Shown: positions 23,450-32,454, counted from the stretch's first letter. The stretch: 35,574 nt of DNA from Oscillospiraceae bacterium (GCA_017398105.1 JAFQHF010000076.1:1-35574), one strand, 5' to 3'. The notes: generated from the letters alone by a model not told the origin. Made by a program: numbers and translations.

Positions 23450-24235
23450 ATGAAATACGGTTTTATCGGCTGCGGCAACATGGGCGGTGCCATCGCCAAG
23501 GCCTTAAGCAAGTCCACCACCGACATCGCCCTGTCTGACCGTTCCGGCAGGGGCAAAGTCCTGGCTGCCCAGCTGGGTGTCACCTATTCCGACAATGATA
23601 CCATCGCCGCCACCTGCGACCGGATCTTCCTGGCCGTGAAGCCCTACTTCATGAAGGACGTTCTGGCCAAGCTTCAGACCACCCTGGCAGGGCGCAAGCC
23701 CCTTCTGATCACCATGGCCGGCGGTGTGGAGATCCGCCAGATTGAAGAATACGCAGGCTGCCGCCTTCCCGTGATCCGCATTATGCCCAACACCCCCACC
23801 GCCATCGGCAAGGGTGTGACCCAGTATTGCTGCAATGATCTGGTGGACGAAGCCGACCTGCAGGACTGGCTCAACGATATGCGTTTCTGCGGCATGATGG
23901 ACGATCTGGAGGAACGGCTCATCGATGCCGCCAGCGCCATCTCCGGCAGCGGTCCCGCTTACATGTATGTGTTCCTGGAAGCCCTGGCTGACGGTGCCGT
24001 CACCTGCGGCATTCCCCGGGCCAAGGCCTACGAATACGCCGCCATGACCATGATCGGCTCCGCCGAGATGTATCTGGCCACCAAGGAGCACCCCGGTGCT
24101 CTGAAGGATGCAGTCTGCTCCCCCATGGGCAGCACCATCTGCGGCCTGCGGGCGCTGGAAGAGCACGGTTTCCGTGCCGCCGCCATGGACTGCGTCATCG
24201 CCACCTATGAGCGGAATAAGGAAATGGGTAAGTAA
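23450..24235 (+). CDS. proC: Pyrroline-5-carboxylate reductase
   Basis: Reduces 1-pyrroline-5-carboxylate to L-proline with NAD(P)H. 261 residues, close to the family's 265-280. Rossmann start KYGFIGCGNMGGAIAKAL (2-19), RIMPNTPTAIGKGV (about 114-127), and the C-terminal signature ISGSGPAYMYVFLEALADGAV (about 165-185) with MGSTICGLRALE. Last gene of proBAC; RBS AAGGAG. There is no ordinary terminator after it: the convergent gap with the SDR gene is filled by MITE copy B, whose long hairpin may do the job. Confidence 0.96.
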   Translation: MKYGFIGCGNMGGAIAKALSKSTTDIALSDRSGRGKVLAAQLGVTYSDNDTIAATCDRIFLAVKPYFMKDVLAKLQTTLAGRKPLLITMAGGVEIRQIEEYAGCRLPVIRIMPNTPTAIGKGVTQYCCNDLVDEADLQDWLNDMRFCGMMDDLEERLIDAASAISGSGPAYMYVFLEALADGAVTCGIPRAKAYEYAAMTMIGSAEMYLATKEHPGALKDAVCSPMGSTICGLRALEEHGFRAAAMDCVIATYERNKEMGK

Positions 24236-24252
24236 TCCAGTCAAAAACAAAA

Positions 24253-24357
24253 TATAGGGCGGAGGCCTGCCTCCGCCGGGCAATATCGAAGCCTGAGCCG
24301 TAAAAACCATCCGCTCAGTTTTCGAAACTGCCCGGCGGGGTCATGACCCCGCCCTAC
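24253..24357. repeat. MITE/REP-like element, copy B (compact)
   Basis: Left palindrome GGCGGAGGCCTGCCTCCGCC (24259-24278) and right palindrome GGCGGGGTCATGACCCCGCC (24334-24353), with TAGGG and CCCTA at the outer sides. The inner flanks CCGGGCA and TGCCCGG also pair, as do TTCGA segments, so the whole 105 bp can fold into one long stem. It lacks the distal ends seen in copies A and E. It sits between convergent proC and the SDR gene. Confidence 0.65.
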
Positions 24358-24371
24358 ATTTATGCATTCGG

Positions 24372-25226
24372 TTATACGCCGGAGTAGGCACTGAAGCCGC
24401 CGTCGATGGGCAGCACGATGCCGGTGATGAAGCCTGCGGCATTATCGTCCAGCAGGAACAGCAGGCCGCCGGCCAGGTCTTCGGTTCTGCCGAAGCGGCC
24501 CATGGGCGTGCCAGCCAGGATCTTCTCGGTACGCTTGGTGGGGGTACCGTCCTCGTTGAACAGCAGCTTCTGGTTCTGCTTGGAGGAGAAGAAGCCGGGG
24601 GCAATGGCATTGACACGGATGTTGCACTTGGAGAAGTGAACTGCCAGCCACTGGGTAAAGTTGGAAACGGCTGCCTTAGCGCCGGAATAGGCGGGGATTT
24701 TGGTCAGAGGCAGGAAGGCATTCATGGAGGAGATATTGATGATGTTGCCGCCGCCGTTTTTCACCATGTGCTTGGCAAAGGCCTGGGTGGGAATCAGGGT
24801 GCCGTTGTAATTCAGGTCAAAGCACATATTGACACCATCATCATCCAGGTCAAAGAAGGTCTTGATGTCCTCCCGCTCCAGATCGCCGGGCTCATAGTAC
24901 TCCTTGTCAGTCTGTGCCCGGGCATTGTTGCCGCCGGCACCGTTGAGCAGGATGTCGCAGGGGCCAAGATCTGCCAGCACCTGATCCGCGATCCGCTCCA
25001 TATCCTCATGGCTCAGGACATTGCCCTTATAGGCCTTGGCAATGCCGCCCTCGGCAACGATCTCTGCCGCAAACTGGTTAATGGCAGCATCGGAACGGTT
25101 CACCAGGGCAACCTTGGCTCCGGCACGGGCCAGAACCTTTGCCAGATAGCTGCACAATACACCGCCTGCTCCGGTAACCACTGCCACCTTGCCGCTCAGG
25201 TCAGTCTGTAAAACATTTTTCTCCAT
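24372..25226 (-). CDS. SDR-family oxidoreductase, D-mannonate oxidoreductase-like
   Basis: A 284-residue NAD(P)-dependent short-chain dehydrogenase. Rossmann glycine motif TGAGGVLCSYLA (18-29), NGAGGNNA (about 95-102), active-site Ser166/Ser167 in INISSMNA, and Y180-x3-K184 in YSGAKAA. The TGAGGVL variant, the long LEREDIKTFFDLD insertion and the NEDGTPTKRTEKIL segment fit the subgroup annotated as D-mannonate oxidoreductase or gluconate 5-dehydrogenase (B. subtilis YjmF-like). Substrate is a sugar acid by family inference only; no uxuA-type partner is adjacent. ATG 25226 follows AAAGGAG. Divergent from the aldo/keto reductase. Confidence 0.82.
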   Translation of the reverse strand: MEKNVLQTDLSGKVAVVTGAGGVLCSYLAKVLARAGAKVALVNRSDAAINQFAAEIVAEGGIAKAYKGNVLSHEDMERIADQVLADLGPCDILLNGAGGNNARAQTDKEYYEPGDLEREDIKTFFDLDDDGVNMCFDLNYNGTLIPTQAFAKHMVKNGGGNIINISSMNAFLPLTKIPAYSGAKAAVSNFTQWLAVHFSKCNIRVNAIAPGFFSSKQNQKLLFNEDGTPTKRTEKILAGTPMGRFGRTEDLAGGLLFLLDDNAAGFITGIVLPIDGGFSAYSGV

Positions 25227-25277
25227 TAAAATGACTCCTTTATTATTAGATTACCGTGAGTTTTAACGAATGATATA

Positions 25278-25306
25278 ATTATAATCCTGTATCTTCCGAA
25301 GCGCAA
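25278..25306 (-). promoter_or_regulatory. Promoter of the SDR gene
   Basis: On the minus strand, -35 TTGCGC (25301-25306), a 17-bp spacer and consensus -10 TATAAT (25278-25283). Confidence 0.6.
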
Positions 25307-25346
25307 GAGAGCGAACGAAAGTTTTCTTGTTTTACCAGTAACCGTA

Positions 25347-25375
25347 TTGTTTTTTTGTGGAAACTGCTGTATAAT
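25347..25375 (+). promoter_or_regulatory. Promoter of the aldo/keto reductase gene
   Basis: -35 TTGTTT (25347-25352), a 17-bp spacer and consensus -10 TATAAT (25370-25375), 31 bp before the start. Confidence 0.65.
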
Positions 25376-25406
25376 GGTAAAAAAATAACAAATGGAGGCA
25401 AATTTT

Positions 25407-26414
25407 ATGGAATATAGAATTTTAGGCAAAACCGGCCTGAAAATTTCCCGGCTGGGCTTCGGCGGCATTCCCATCCAGCGCATCGATGCCGAGGGCACCA
25501 GGGTGCTCATGCACCAGCTGATGGATGCCGGTGTAAACTTCATCGACACCGCCCGGGGCTATACCGTCAGTGAAGAATACCTGGGCTATGCCCTGGAGGG
25601 CATCCGGGAGGATTTTGTCATCGCCACCAAGAGCATGGCCCGTACAAAGGATGCCATGGCTGCGGATATCGATATCAGCCTGAAGAATCTGCGCACCGAT
25701 TACATCGACCTGTACCAGGTGCACAACGCCACCCCCGAGCAGCTGCAGCAGGTGGTGGCTCCCGGCGGCGCACTGGAAGCCCTGCTGGAGGCTAAGGAAG
25801 CAGGAAAGATCGGCCACATCGGTCTGACCTCTCACTCTCTGGATACCTTCAAAATGGCGCTGGACATGGACTGGGTGGAAACCTTCATGTTCCCCTACAA
25901 CATCGTGGAGACCCAGGCGGAAAAACTGATCGCAGAAGCTGCCAAAAAGAACATCGGCTTCATCGACATGAAGCCCCTGGCCGGCGGTGCCATCGAAAAC
26001 GCCACTCTGGCTCTGCGCTACATCTGTGCCAACGACAATGTAACTGTGGTGATTCCCGGCATGGCAGACCCTGCTGAGCTGGTACAGAACATCGCTGCCG
26101 TTTCCGATACATCTCCGATCACCCCTGAGGAAAAAGCCGGCTTCCTGGAAGTCCGCAATCAGCTGGGCACCAATTTCTGCCGCCGCTGCAACTACTGCCA
26201 GCCCTGCGCAGCCGGAATCAATATTTCCGGTGCCTTCCTGTTTGACGGCTATCTGCTTCGCTACGGTCTGGGCGAATGGGCAAAGGGCCGCTACGCCGCT
26301 ATGCCCAAGCACGCCTCTGACTGTATCGGCTGCGGCGCCTGTGAAGAGCGCTGCCCCTACAACCTGCCCATCCGGGATATGCTGAAGAAGGTAGCCCAGC
26401 ATTTCGGGGAATAA
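25407..26414 (+). CDS. Aldo/keto reductase with C-terminal [4Fe-4S] ferredoxin-like domain
   Basis: A 335-residue fusion of an aldo/keto reductase TIM barrel (about 1-260) with an iron-sulfur tail. AKR tetrad visible: D47 and Y52 in DTARGY, K75 in ATKSM, H106 in YQVHNA. The tail has CRRCNYCQPC (about 261-270) and a classical CIGCGACEERCPY cluster motif (about 307-319). Such proteins are common in anaerobes and are taken to shuttle electrons between ferredoxin and carbonyl substrates; the substrate is unknown. ATG 25407 is 8 nt from GGAGG; the in-frame ATG at 25392 overlaps the ribosome-binding site. Monocistronic. Confidence 0.9.
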   Translation: MEYRILGKTGLKISRLGFGGIPIQRIDAEGTRVLMHQLMDAGVNFIDTARGYTVSEEYLGYALEGIREDFVIATKSMARTKDAMAADIDISLKNLRTDYIDLYQVHNATPEQLQQVVAPGGALEALLEAKEAGKIGHIGLTSHSLDTFKMALDMDWVETFMFPYNIVETQAEKLIAEAAKKNIGFIDMKPLAGGAIENATLALRYICANDNVTVVIPGMADPAELVQNIAAVSDTSPITPEEKAGFLEVRNQLGTNFCRRCNYCQPCAAGINISGAFLFDGYLLRYGLGEWAKGRYAAMPKHASDCIGCGACEERCPYNLPIRDMLKKVAQHFGE

Positions 26415-26501
26415 TCCCCCTTTTCCTGTTACCGCACGAAAAGGATGCGGACGCAAAGATATGGGAATCATACATTCCAATTCAACAGGAGGATATTTCA
26501 T

Positions 26502-26705
26502 ATGGATCAAAAGAAAACCGTAAGCACCTGTACTGCTATGGTGCTGAATTGCATTTGTGCTGTTGTGTGGAATATCCATGTGTTTGTAGATTTTGCATAC
26601 GGATTTCCCAATGTCCTGCGTATCCTTTGCGCGATCGTGTGGGATTGCTGCGCCATTATGTGGGTCATCCGGTATCTGAAATCAAAGAAGAATTCCGGTG
26701 AATAA
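26502..26705 (+). CDS. Small membrane protein, unknown function (67 aa)
   Basis: A 67-residue protein with two predicted membrane helices (about 10-26 and 36-56), an N-terminal MDQKKTV and a basic C-terminus YLKSKKNSGE. AGGAGG is 8 nt before the ATG. It is Cys- and Trp-rich (CTAMVLNCICAVVW, CAIVWDCCAIMW), which is unusual. I do not recognise the family. It lies 87 bp after the aldo/keto reductase and may share its transcript, and is followed by a strong terminator. Confidence 0.7.
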   Translation: MDQKKTVSTCTAMVLNCICAVVWNIHVFVDFAYGFPNVLRILCAIVWDCCAIMWVIRYLKSKKNSGE

Positions 26706-26725
26706 ATTCCGGTCTGATAAACAGA

Positions 26726-26780
26726 AGGGCGCATTTCTGTACATGACATCCTGCCATGTATAGAAATGCGCCTGTTTTTT
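26726..26780. terminator. Bidirectional terminator after small membrane protein
   Basis: A long stem (about 18 bp with a bulge; GGGCGCATTTCTGTACATG at 26727-26745 pairing with 26755-26772) is followed on the plus strand by TGTTTTTTAT. Its right edge touches the ctpA-like stop codon, so it probably terminates both converging transcripts. Confidence 0.85.
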
Positions 26781-27930
26781 ATCGCAGCAGTTTCATCGCC
26801 GCCTGAATCTGGGGGTCTTCCTCCGGTTTCAGGGTTCCGTAATAAATGGATGCTGCCGTTTCTTCATCTACGCTCACCGGCACATCCGGCTCCAGGCCCA
26901 CGCCTGCAAGGCTGATGCCCTTGGGGGTCACGTACTTGCCGATAGACAGTGCCACTGCGGAGCCGTCGCTGAGCTGGTAAGTGGTCTGGCAATAGCCCTT
27001 TCCAACGGTCTGTTCTCCCACAACGGTCGCCACACCATATTCGCTGAGGGCTGCAGCAAAGAACTCCGCAGCCGAGTACGAGCTGGCATTGACCACCACA
27101 GTCATGGGAACTTCCAGACAGGATTCGTCCGACTGATCCACATCCACTCTGCCGTCATAGTATTCCACCCGGAACAGCTCTCCCTCCGGCAGGAGGTAGT
27201 CCAGCAGATCCACCAGTTCGCTGGCAAATCCACCGGGATTGTTGCGCACATCGAAGATCAGCCCCCGGGCGCCGTTTTCCATCAGGGTTTCAATGGCCGC
27301 GATGGTCTCCTCTGCGCAGCGGGTATCAAAATTTTCAATGGTGACCAGGCCCAGGTTGTCCTTCAGCATTTCATAGGTTGCTACCGGTGTCTTCACCTGA
27401 CGGCGTTCCACATTGAAATCCATGTGTTCCCCCCGGCGCAGGACCCGCATGGTCACAAAGGTGCCCTCTTCGCCCCGAACCAGATTCCGTACGTCCGCAG
27501 CGGATTTGCCCCGGACATCCTGTTCCTCCACACCGATCAGCAGATCGTTGACCTTCAGGCCCGCTTCCTCTGCAGAACCGCCGGAAGCCACTTCCGTGAT
27601 CAGAAATCCCTGGCTCTCATCCGTCAGCTGGATCGTGATGCCAACACCCACATAGGCATTGTTCTGCTGCTCCCGGTAGCTTTCGTATTCACTGGCCGGG
27701 ATATAATAGCTCCAGCGGTCGCCGGTAGCCGTAACCATGGCGTTCGCAGCCGCATCCAGCAGAGCCTGGGTGTCAGCTTCCCCAATAAATTTTTCCTCGA
27801 TCAGATGTTCCAGCTGGTCCAGTTTTCCCGGCTTCAGGCCGATCTGGTGATCCAGCATGGTCAGTGTCATCAGGGTAGACAGCGCTGCCACCAGTGCATA
27901 GGAAGCCAGGCGCAAAAGTTTCTCTTTCAT
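26779..27930 (-). CDS. S41-family C-terminal processing protease (CtpA-like)
   Basis: A 383-residue membrane-anchored serine protease. One N-terminal helix (about 9-27), then a PDZ domain (about 85-175; YVGVGITIQL and GLKVNDLLIGVEE) and the tail-specific protease domain: LIFDVRNNPGGFASELVDLLDYLLP, catalytic Ser in NASSYSAAEFFAAAL and catalytic Lys in VGEQTVGKGYCQT, a Ser/Lys dyad as in CtpA/CtpB. ATG 27930 is chosen for its position and the membrane anchor. Last gene of ftsE-ftsX-M23-M23-ctpA, consistent with processing or turnover of the exported hydrolases. It lies 63 bp after the M23 gene behind a hairpin. Confidence 0.9.
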   Translation of the reverse strand: MKEKLLRLASYALVAALSTLMTLTMLDHQIGLKPGKLDQLEHLIEEKFIGEADTQALLDAAANAMVTATGDRWSYYIPASEYESYREQQNNAYVGVGITIQLTDESQGFLITEVASGGSAEEAGLKVNDLLIGVEEQDVRGKSAADVRNLVRGEEGTFVTMRVLRRGEHMDFNVERRQVKTPVATYEMLKDNLGLVTIENFDTRCAEETIAAIETLMENGARGLIFDVRNNPGGFASELVDLLDYLLPEGELFRVEYYDGRVDVDQSDESCLEVPMTVVVNASSYSAAEFFAAALSEYGVATVVGEQTVGKGYCQTTYQLSDGSAVALSIGKYVTPKGISLAGVGLEPDVPVSVDEETAASIYYGTLKPEEDPQIQAAMKLLR

Positions 27931-27959
27931 AACAACCACTTCTTTCGCCTACAAATGTT

Positions 27960-27985
27960 CCCACAGTCCCGGAAGGGACTGTGGG
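27960..27985 (-). other. Intra-operon hairpin between M23 gene and ctpA
   Basis: A perfect 11-bp stem CCCACAGTCCC/GGGACTGTGGG with a 4-nt loop, with no T-tract on the minus strand. It may mark an mRNA processing or stability site that sets the ratio of hydrolase to protease. Confidence 0.5.
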
Positions 27986-27993
27986 AGAACCTG

Positions 27994-29310
27994 TTAATAC
28001 AGGGGTACGTAACTGCAGGGGTTCACATACACGCCGTTCAGGGAGATGCCAAAGTGCAGGTGGTCACCGGTGGAAACACCGGTGCTGCCCGTGGCGCCGA
28101 TATACTGGCCTGCTGCCACATTCTGTCCGGCACGGACACCAATGCTGCTCAAATGCATATAAATGGAGGAAAAACCATCATGATGGTTGATCTTCACATA
28201 ATTGCCTGCGGCAGTGCCCCAGCCGGCGAAGGAAACCGTGCCGGCACGGGTCGCCACAACACTCCAGCCTGTACCGGTATCCAGGTCAACACCCTGGTGA
28301 TAGGTAGAAGCACCGCTGGTGGGAGACACACGATAGCCGAACGGAGAGGTGATGGAGGTGTAGCTGCAGGGCACGACCCATCCGCCGCCGCTGCTGCCGC
28401 CGGGTCTGACCGTGCTGCCGCCGCCGGAATTGTTGGTGGTGCCGCCGCTGTTATTGGTACCGCCTGCAGGAGGAGCCGTGGTAGGCGGCACGTAAGTGGC
28501 CATGTAGGCTTCCCATTCTGCCTGCTTGGCAGCATCAAATTCTTCTTCCTTCTTGGCGATCTCTTCCAGGAAAGCCTGCTCCTGGGCCTCAAACTCGGCC
28601 TCAAGTGCTTCCAGGTCATCCGCCTTTGTCAGCAGCTCCTGGATCAGAGCATCGGCTTCCTCACGCTTGGCATCCAGCTCCGCCTGGGTAGCATCCAGCT
28701 CTTCCTTGGCTGCTTCCATTTCCGATTTTTCATTCTGCAGGTCGGTCTGGGCCACTTCCACCGCATCGGCGGCATCGCTCAGTTCCTGCAGACGGCGCTT
28801 ATCCGAGGAGGCGATCTCCTCCACGATATTCAGCCGGTCCAGCAGGTCGGAGAAGCTGTTGGCCTTGAACACCACTTCCCAGTAGGAGACTTCTCCCTCT
28901 TCCTCCATGGTCCGGATGCGGATCTTGTTTTCCTCATTCAGCACACCATACCGGTCCTGGGCAGTATCCAGCTCATCCTGCTTATCTGCGATCAGGATGT
29001 TGAAGGCCTGCAGCTGCTGGGTAATATTCTGCAGCTGGGAATTCAGCAGATTGATCTCCTGATCGATCACATTTTTCTTTGCGATGATGTTGGCGATCTC
29101 ATTTTCGTTCTCTTCGTATTGTCCCTGAACTTCCGCGATCTTATCCTTGATCTCTTCCTTTTCCTTCTTCAGCTGATTGATCTGGTTGCGGATCTCCTTG
29201 GAAGAGGCTGCACTGGCAGGAACCGGGATCAGACTCAGGATCAGTGTCAGCAGCATAATGGCAGCCATCAGGCCAGCCATGATCGATACCAAACGTTTGC
29301 GATTTTTCAT
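27994..29310 (-). CDS. Secreted coiled-coil M23 metallopeptidase (EnvC-like), paralog 1
   Basis: A 438-residue exported peptidoglycan hydrolase. Signal peptide 1-35 (basic KNRKR, a hydrophobic core, and ASA before the mature start), two long coiled-coil stretches (about 36-140 and 180-275), a Thr/Gly/Ser/Pro-rich linker (about 275-325), and a LytM/M23 domain (about 330-435) with SPFGYRVSPTSG, the metal-binding YHQGVDLDTG, the catalytic HL in YMHLSS and the HLHFGISL box. All metal ligands are present, so the domain is likely active, unlike degenerate LytM regulators. Fourth gene of the ftsEX operon: FtsEX-gated hydrolases of this build are known in Firmicutes and E. coli (EnvC). ATG 29310 follows AAAGGAG. 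Confidence 0.92.
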   Translation of the reverse strand: MKNRKRLVSIMAGLMAAIMLLTLILSLIPVPASAASSKEIRNQINQLKKEKEEIKDKIAEVQGQYEENENEIANIIAKKNVIDQEINLLNSQLQNITQQLQAFNILIADKQDELDTAQDRYGVLNEENKIRIRTMEEEGEVSYWEVVFKANSFSDLLDRLNIVEEIASSDKRRLQELSDAADAVEVAQTDLQNEKSEMEAAKEELDATQAELDAKREEADALIQELLTKADDLEALEAEFEAQEQAFLEEIAKKEEEFDAAKQAEWEAYMATYVPPTTAPPAGGTNNSGGTTNNSGGGSTVRPGGSSGGGWVVPCSYTSITSPFGYRVSPTSGASTYHQGVDLDTGTGWSVVATRAGTVSFAGWGTAAGNYVKINHHDGFSSIYMHLSSIGVRAGQNVAAGQYIGATGSTGVSTGDHLHFGISLNGVYVNPCSYVPLY

Positions 29311-29340
29311 AGCATACTCCTTTGCAAAAGGGCGGCATCA

Positions 29341-30558
29341 TCAGTAAATGTATGCCAGGGGATTCACGTAAGTACCTGCATAGGAAATACCGAAATGCAG
29401 ATGGGGGCCGGTGGAAATACCGGTATTGCCCACATAGCCGATCAGCTGTCCGGCAGATACGCTCTGTCCGGCAGAAACCACATAGTGGGTCATGTGCATG
29501 TAAACGGAGGAAAAACCGTCCAGGTGGTTGATGCTGACATAGTTGCCGGCACCCCCTGCCTGGTAGGCCGTCCGGGTGACCTTGCCGGCCCGGGTGGCGT
29601 AAATGGGCGTTCCCTGGGCACAGGCCATGTCAATGCCGTTGTGCATCCGGTAATAGCCCAGAACAGGATGCAGCCGCATACCGAAGGGGCTGGTCAGCCG
29701 CCAGCCGGACACGGGGGTGATCCATGTGGCATTGGAGGGAGGATTTTCCCCCTGCAGGGCCAGCCGGCGAAGATTTTCCTCGTACTTGGCATCCTCCAGC
29801 TCCACTTCCTTGGCGGCGATGTCCTCCATCAGCGCCTCCTGAAGGGCTTCGGATTCTGCCAGCAGAATCTCAAATTCCTCTGCTTTTTTCTCAAGCTCAT
29901 GGAGCAGGCCATCAGATTCGGCCCGCTTTTTTTCCAGGGCGGCCTCATCGGCTGCCAGCTGACTGCGGGTCTGCTCCAGGGTGCTCTTTTCCGCCTCCAG
30001 ATTCATCTGGGTCGCCGTGACGATGTCCGCCGCGATCCGCATCTGCTCAATGCGGCGGCGGTCGGAAGCATTGATCTCCTCGATCATATTGATCCGGTCC
30101 AGCAGATCGATGAAGCTGTTTGCTTCAAAGACGACCTCCCAATAGCTCAGGCGGCCCTCCTCTTCCATGACCCGTACCCGTTCCCGGTGGGCTTCGCTCA
30201 AGCTTCGCAGCTCTTCCTGGGCCTCATCCAGCTCGTCCTGGGTATCCGCGATCAGCTGGCCATAGGCAGTGATCTGCTGATTGGTGGTCTCGATTTTGCT
30301 GTTCAGGAGGGTCATTTCCTGATCAATGGCTTCCTTATAGGCCACCATATCCTTCATATCGCTGTAATTGGCGTTATACTGGCTCTGGATGGCGTTGATC
30401 TGTTTCTGAATTTCCCTGTTTTCCGCTTCCAGCGCGTCAATTTCCTTTTGGATCTGGGCCGCAGTCGCGGCAGAGGCCTGCGCCGGAAGAACACCTGTCA
30501 GCAGTACCGCCGCCAGCAGAAGGGACAGCAGGGATTTTGCGTATTTTTGTATATGCAT
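29341..30558 (-). CDS. Secreted coiled-coil M23 metallopeptidase (EnvC-like), paralog 2
   Basis: A 405-residue paralog of the next gene, with the same plan: signal peptide 1-31 (LLLAAVLLTGVLPAQASA), coiled coil from about 32 to 265 with the shared EVVFEANSFIDLLDRINMIEEI block that matches EVVFKANSFSDLLDRLNIVEEI in the sister protein, a much shorter linker, and an M23 domain (about 285-400) with SPFGMRLHPVLGYYRMHNGIDMA, YMHMTH and HLHFGIS. Ligands are intact. The tandem arrangement, 30 bp apart, shows duplication with divergence of the linker. Either copy could be the partner of FtsX. Confidence 0.92.
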   Translation of the reverse strand: MHIQKYAKSLLSLLLAAVLLTGVLPAQASAATAAQIQKEIDALEAENREIQKQINAIQSQYNANYSDMKDMVAYKEAIDQEMTLLNSKIETTNQQITAYGQLIADTQDELDEAQEELRSLSEAHRERVRVMEEEGRLSYWEVVFEANSFIDLLDRINMIEEINASDRRRIEQMRIAADIVTATQMNLEAEKSTLEQTRSQLAADEAALEKKRAESDGLLHELEKKAEEFEILLAESEALQEALMEDIAAKEVELEDAKYEENLRRLALQGENPPSNATWITPVSGWRLTSPFGMRLHPVLGYYRMHNGIDMACAQGTPIYATRAGKVTRTAYQAGGAGNYVSINHLDGFSSVYMHMTHYVVSAGQSVSAGQLIGYVGNTGISTGPHLHFGISYAGTYVNPLAYIY

Positions 30559-30584
30559 AGAAAAAGGATTCCTAACGTAAAAGA

Positions 30585-31472
30585 TCAGACATCCATAAAC
30601 TTACGGATGGAGGTCCAGCTGCCCACGATGCCGACAAACATACCGGCAGCGCCGAACACAATAGCCATGGGGATCAGCAGCTCCTGGAAGGGCACAAAGG
30701 TAAACAGCTGCAGAGAGTCCACGCCATTGACCTTCTGGATCAGGGCATCATAGCCCACCCACTCCAGGCCGAAGGCCAGAACCGCACCGATCATGCCCAG
30801 GGTGAAGCCCTCCACCTGGAAGGGCAGCCGGATGAAGGCATTGGTTGCGCCGACCATCTTCATAATGGCGATCTCATCCTTGCGGTCATACATGGCAAGC
30901 TTAACGGTGTTGGAGATGATCAGAAGACTGACCACCAGCAGCACAGCGATAACCGCAGCAGAAACAATGTGCAGCACGCTCTGGATGGTGGAGAAGCCCT
31001 CAGCCAGCTCATAGGCGGCATTGGTCTTGGCAACACCGGGCAGCTGCTTCAGCTGCTCATCGGTCTGCTTCATCCGCAGGTTGTCTTCCAGGGTGACCAC
31101 GTAGCGGTGGCGCAGGTCAGATGCCTGCACGCCGCTGAAGGCGCTGTCGCCGTCATGGTCTGCGATAAAATCCTCCAGCGCTTCCTCACGGGAAACAAAG
31201 GTGGACTGCAGAACATTGTCCAGAAGGTTGATCTTCGTGCCGATGGATCTTGCCTCGGCATCGGACAGGTCGCTGTCGATATACACCAGGATTTCGCTGG
31301 TCTTGTTCAGATCTTCCACCATCTCGTCCAGGTTATAGGCCAGAATGGAGAAGCTGCCCACGATGACCAGACAGGCCACCGTAACACACACAGCGGCAAA
31401 GGACATAAAGCCATGGGTGAAAATGCCCTTGAAGCCTTCCTTTAACAGATAACCAATATTATTCAGCTTCAT
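30585..31472 (-). CDS. ftsX: Cell-division ABC transporter permease FtsX
   Basis: A 295-residue FtsX-type permease: N-terminal membrane helix at about 21-44, an extracellular loop (about 45-170, the site that contacts the hydrolase), then three helices (about 175-200, 220-240 and 265-285). The N-terminal [21 protein letters not shown] and the [32 protein letters not shown] block are typical. The start overlaps the end of ftsE by 14 nt, a translational coupling found in most ftsEX operons. It gates the M23 hydrolases encoded directly downstream. Confidence 0.95.
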   Translation of the reverse strand: MKLNNIGYLLKEGFKGIFTHGFMSFAAVCVTVACLVIVGSFSILAYNLDEMVEDLNKTSEILVYIDSDLSDAEARSIGTKINLLDNVLQSTFVSREEALEDFIADHDGDSAFSGVQASDLRHRYVVTLEDNLRMKQTDEQLKQLPGVAKTNAAYELAEGFSTIQSVLHIVSAAVIAVLLVVSLLIISNTVKLAMYDRKDEIAIMKMVGATNAFIRLPFQVEGFTLGMIGAVLAFGLEWVGYDALIQKVNGVDSLQLFTFVPFQELLIPMAIVFGAAGMFVGIVGSWTSIRKFMDV

Positions 31473-32163
31473 CGGTCAGCTCCGCCTCCTCTTCTTCCTC
31501 TTCCATGCCGTCGCTGACAACGATACCGTCATCGATGGCAATAACACGCTTGCCGAACAGCTCCACCAGCTTCTGGTCATGGGAAACCACAAGAACCGTG
31601 GTGCCCAGGTTGTTGATCTCCTGCAGCAACGACATGATCTCGAAGGAACGCTCCGGGTCCAGGTTACCGGTAGGCTCGTCCGCGATGATGGTGCTGGGGT
31701 TGTTCACCAGAGCACGGGCAATGGCCAGACGCTGCTGTTCGCCGCCGGACATCTCATTGGGATGGCGGTTCATTTTGGTTTCCAGGCCGACCAGCTCCAG
31801 AACATAGGGAACACGCTCCCGGATCTCCTTTTCCTTGGCGCCAACCACGCGCATGGCAAAAGCTACGTTCTCGTAAACCGTCATCTTGTCGATCAGGCGG
31901 AAATCCTGGAACACAACGCCGACGGTACGGCGCAGGTAAGGGATCTCCCGCTTACGGATACGTTCCAGAGAATAGCCGTTCACATGAACGGTACCGGAGG
32001 TGGGCTTCAGCTCACCGGTGATCAGCTTGATGATGGTAGACTTACCGGAACCGGAGGGTCCGATCAGAAAGACGAATTCACCGTCTTCCACCTGCAGGGT
32101 AGCGCCATTAAGCGCATTGTTGCCCTGCTCATAGGATTTTACGACATCGGTAAATTGAATCAT
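31459..32163 (-). CDS. ftsE: Cell-division ATP-binding protein FtsE
   Basis: A 234-residue ABC ATPase driving FtsX. Walker [12 protein letters not shown] (about 33-43), Q-loop [10 protein letters not shown], signature [15 protein letters not shown] (about 137-151), Walker [14 protein letters not shown] and H-loop VVSHD. The acidic C-terminal tail ([14 protein letters not shown]) is notable. ATG 32163 is supported by AGGAGATTTACTT and the conserved [14 protein letters not shown] start; a longer frame to 32253 has no family support. First gene of the operon. Confidence 0.96.
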   Translation of the reverse strand: MIQFTDVVKSYEQGNNALNGATLQVEDGEFVFLIGPSGSGKSTIIKLITGELKPTSGTVHVNGYSLERIRKREIPYLRRTVGVVFQDFRLIDKMTVYENVAFAMRVVGAKEKEIRERVPYVLELVGLETKMNRHPNEMSGGEQQRLAIARALVNNPSTIIADEPTGNLDPERSFEIMSLLQEINNLGTTVLVVSHDQKLVELFGKRVIAIDDGIVVSDGMEEEEEEAELTDEAE

Positions 32164-32224
32164 AAGTAAATCTCCTGTAGTTTGGCAGTCCGGGACATCC
32201 CGAATCTGCCCGCAGTGTAACCAA

Positions 32225-32253
32225 ATTGTAACACATTGTAAAATCAATGTCAA
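32225..32253 (-). promoter_or_regulatory. Promoter of the ftsEX operon
   Basis: On the minus strand, perfect -35 TTGACA (32248-32253), a 17-bp spacer and -10 TACAAT (32225-32230), about 62 bp before ftsE. Confidence 0.8.
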
Positions 32254-32412
32254 TCACATTCGGCAAAAAATTCGGCAGAATCAAATAATTCACAAATAAT
32301 CCACATTTTTCTGAAATAAAAATTCAGTTTTCAAGGGATTGTGGTTTACAGTCATGTTATGCAACCATATATGGTGCAAAGCAACCGGTAACCCCCCGGT
32401 TTTCCCGCAAAA

Positions 32413-32437
32413 ACGGGGCCGCAACCTGCAGCCCCGT
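32413..32437 (-). terminator. Terminator of the CdaR-like gene
   Basis: A stem ACGGGGC/GCCCCGT (32413-32419 with 32431-32437) is followed on the minus strand by TTTTGC. Another short hairpin ACCGG/CCGGT lies just left (about 32384-32400). Confidence 0.6.
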
Positions 32438-32454
32438 ATCTTGTTTATGAAAAA

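Noticed and set aside
27424..30753. A 1109-codon open frame on the plus strand across the M23/ctpA region
   Set aside because: It is antisense to two clear M23 proteins and ctpA, lies opposite their coiled-coil codons, and has no ribosome-binding site or recognisable domain. It is a by-product of codon bias on the other strand.
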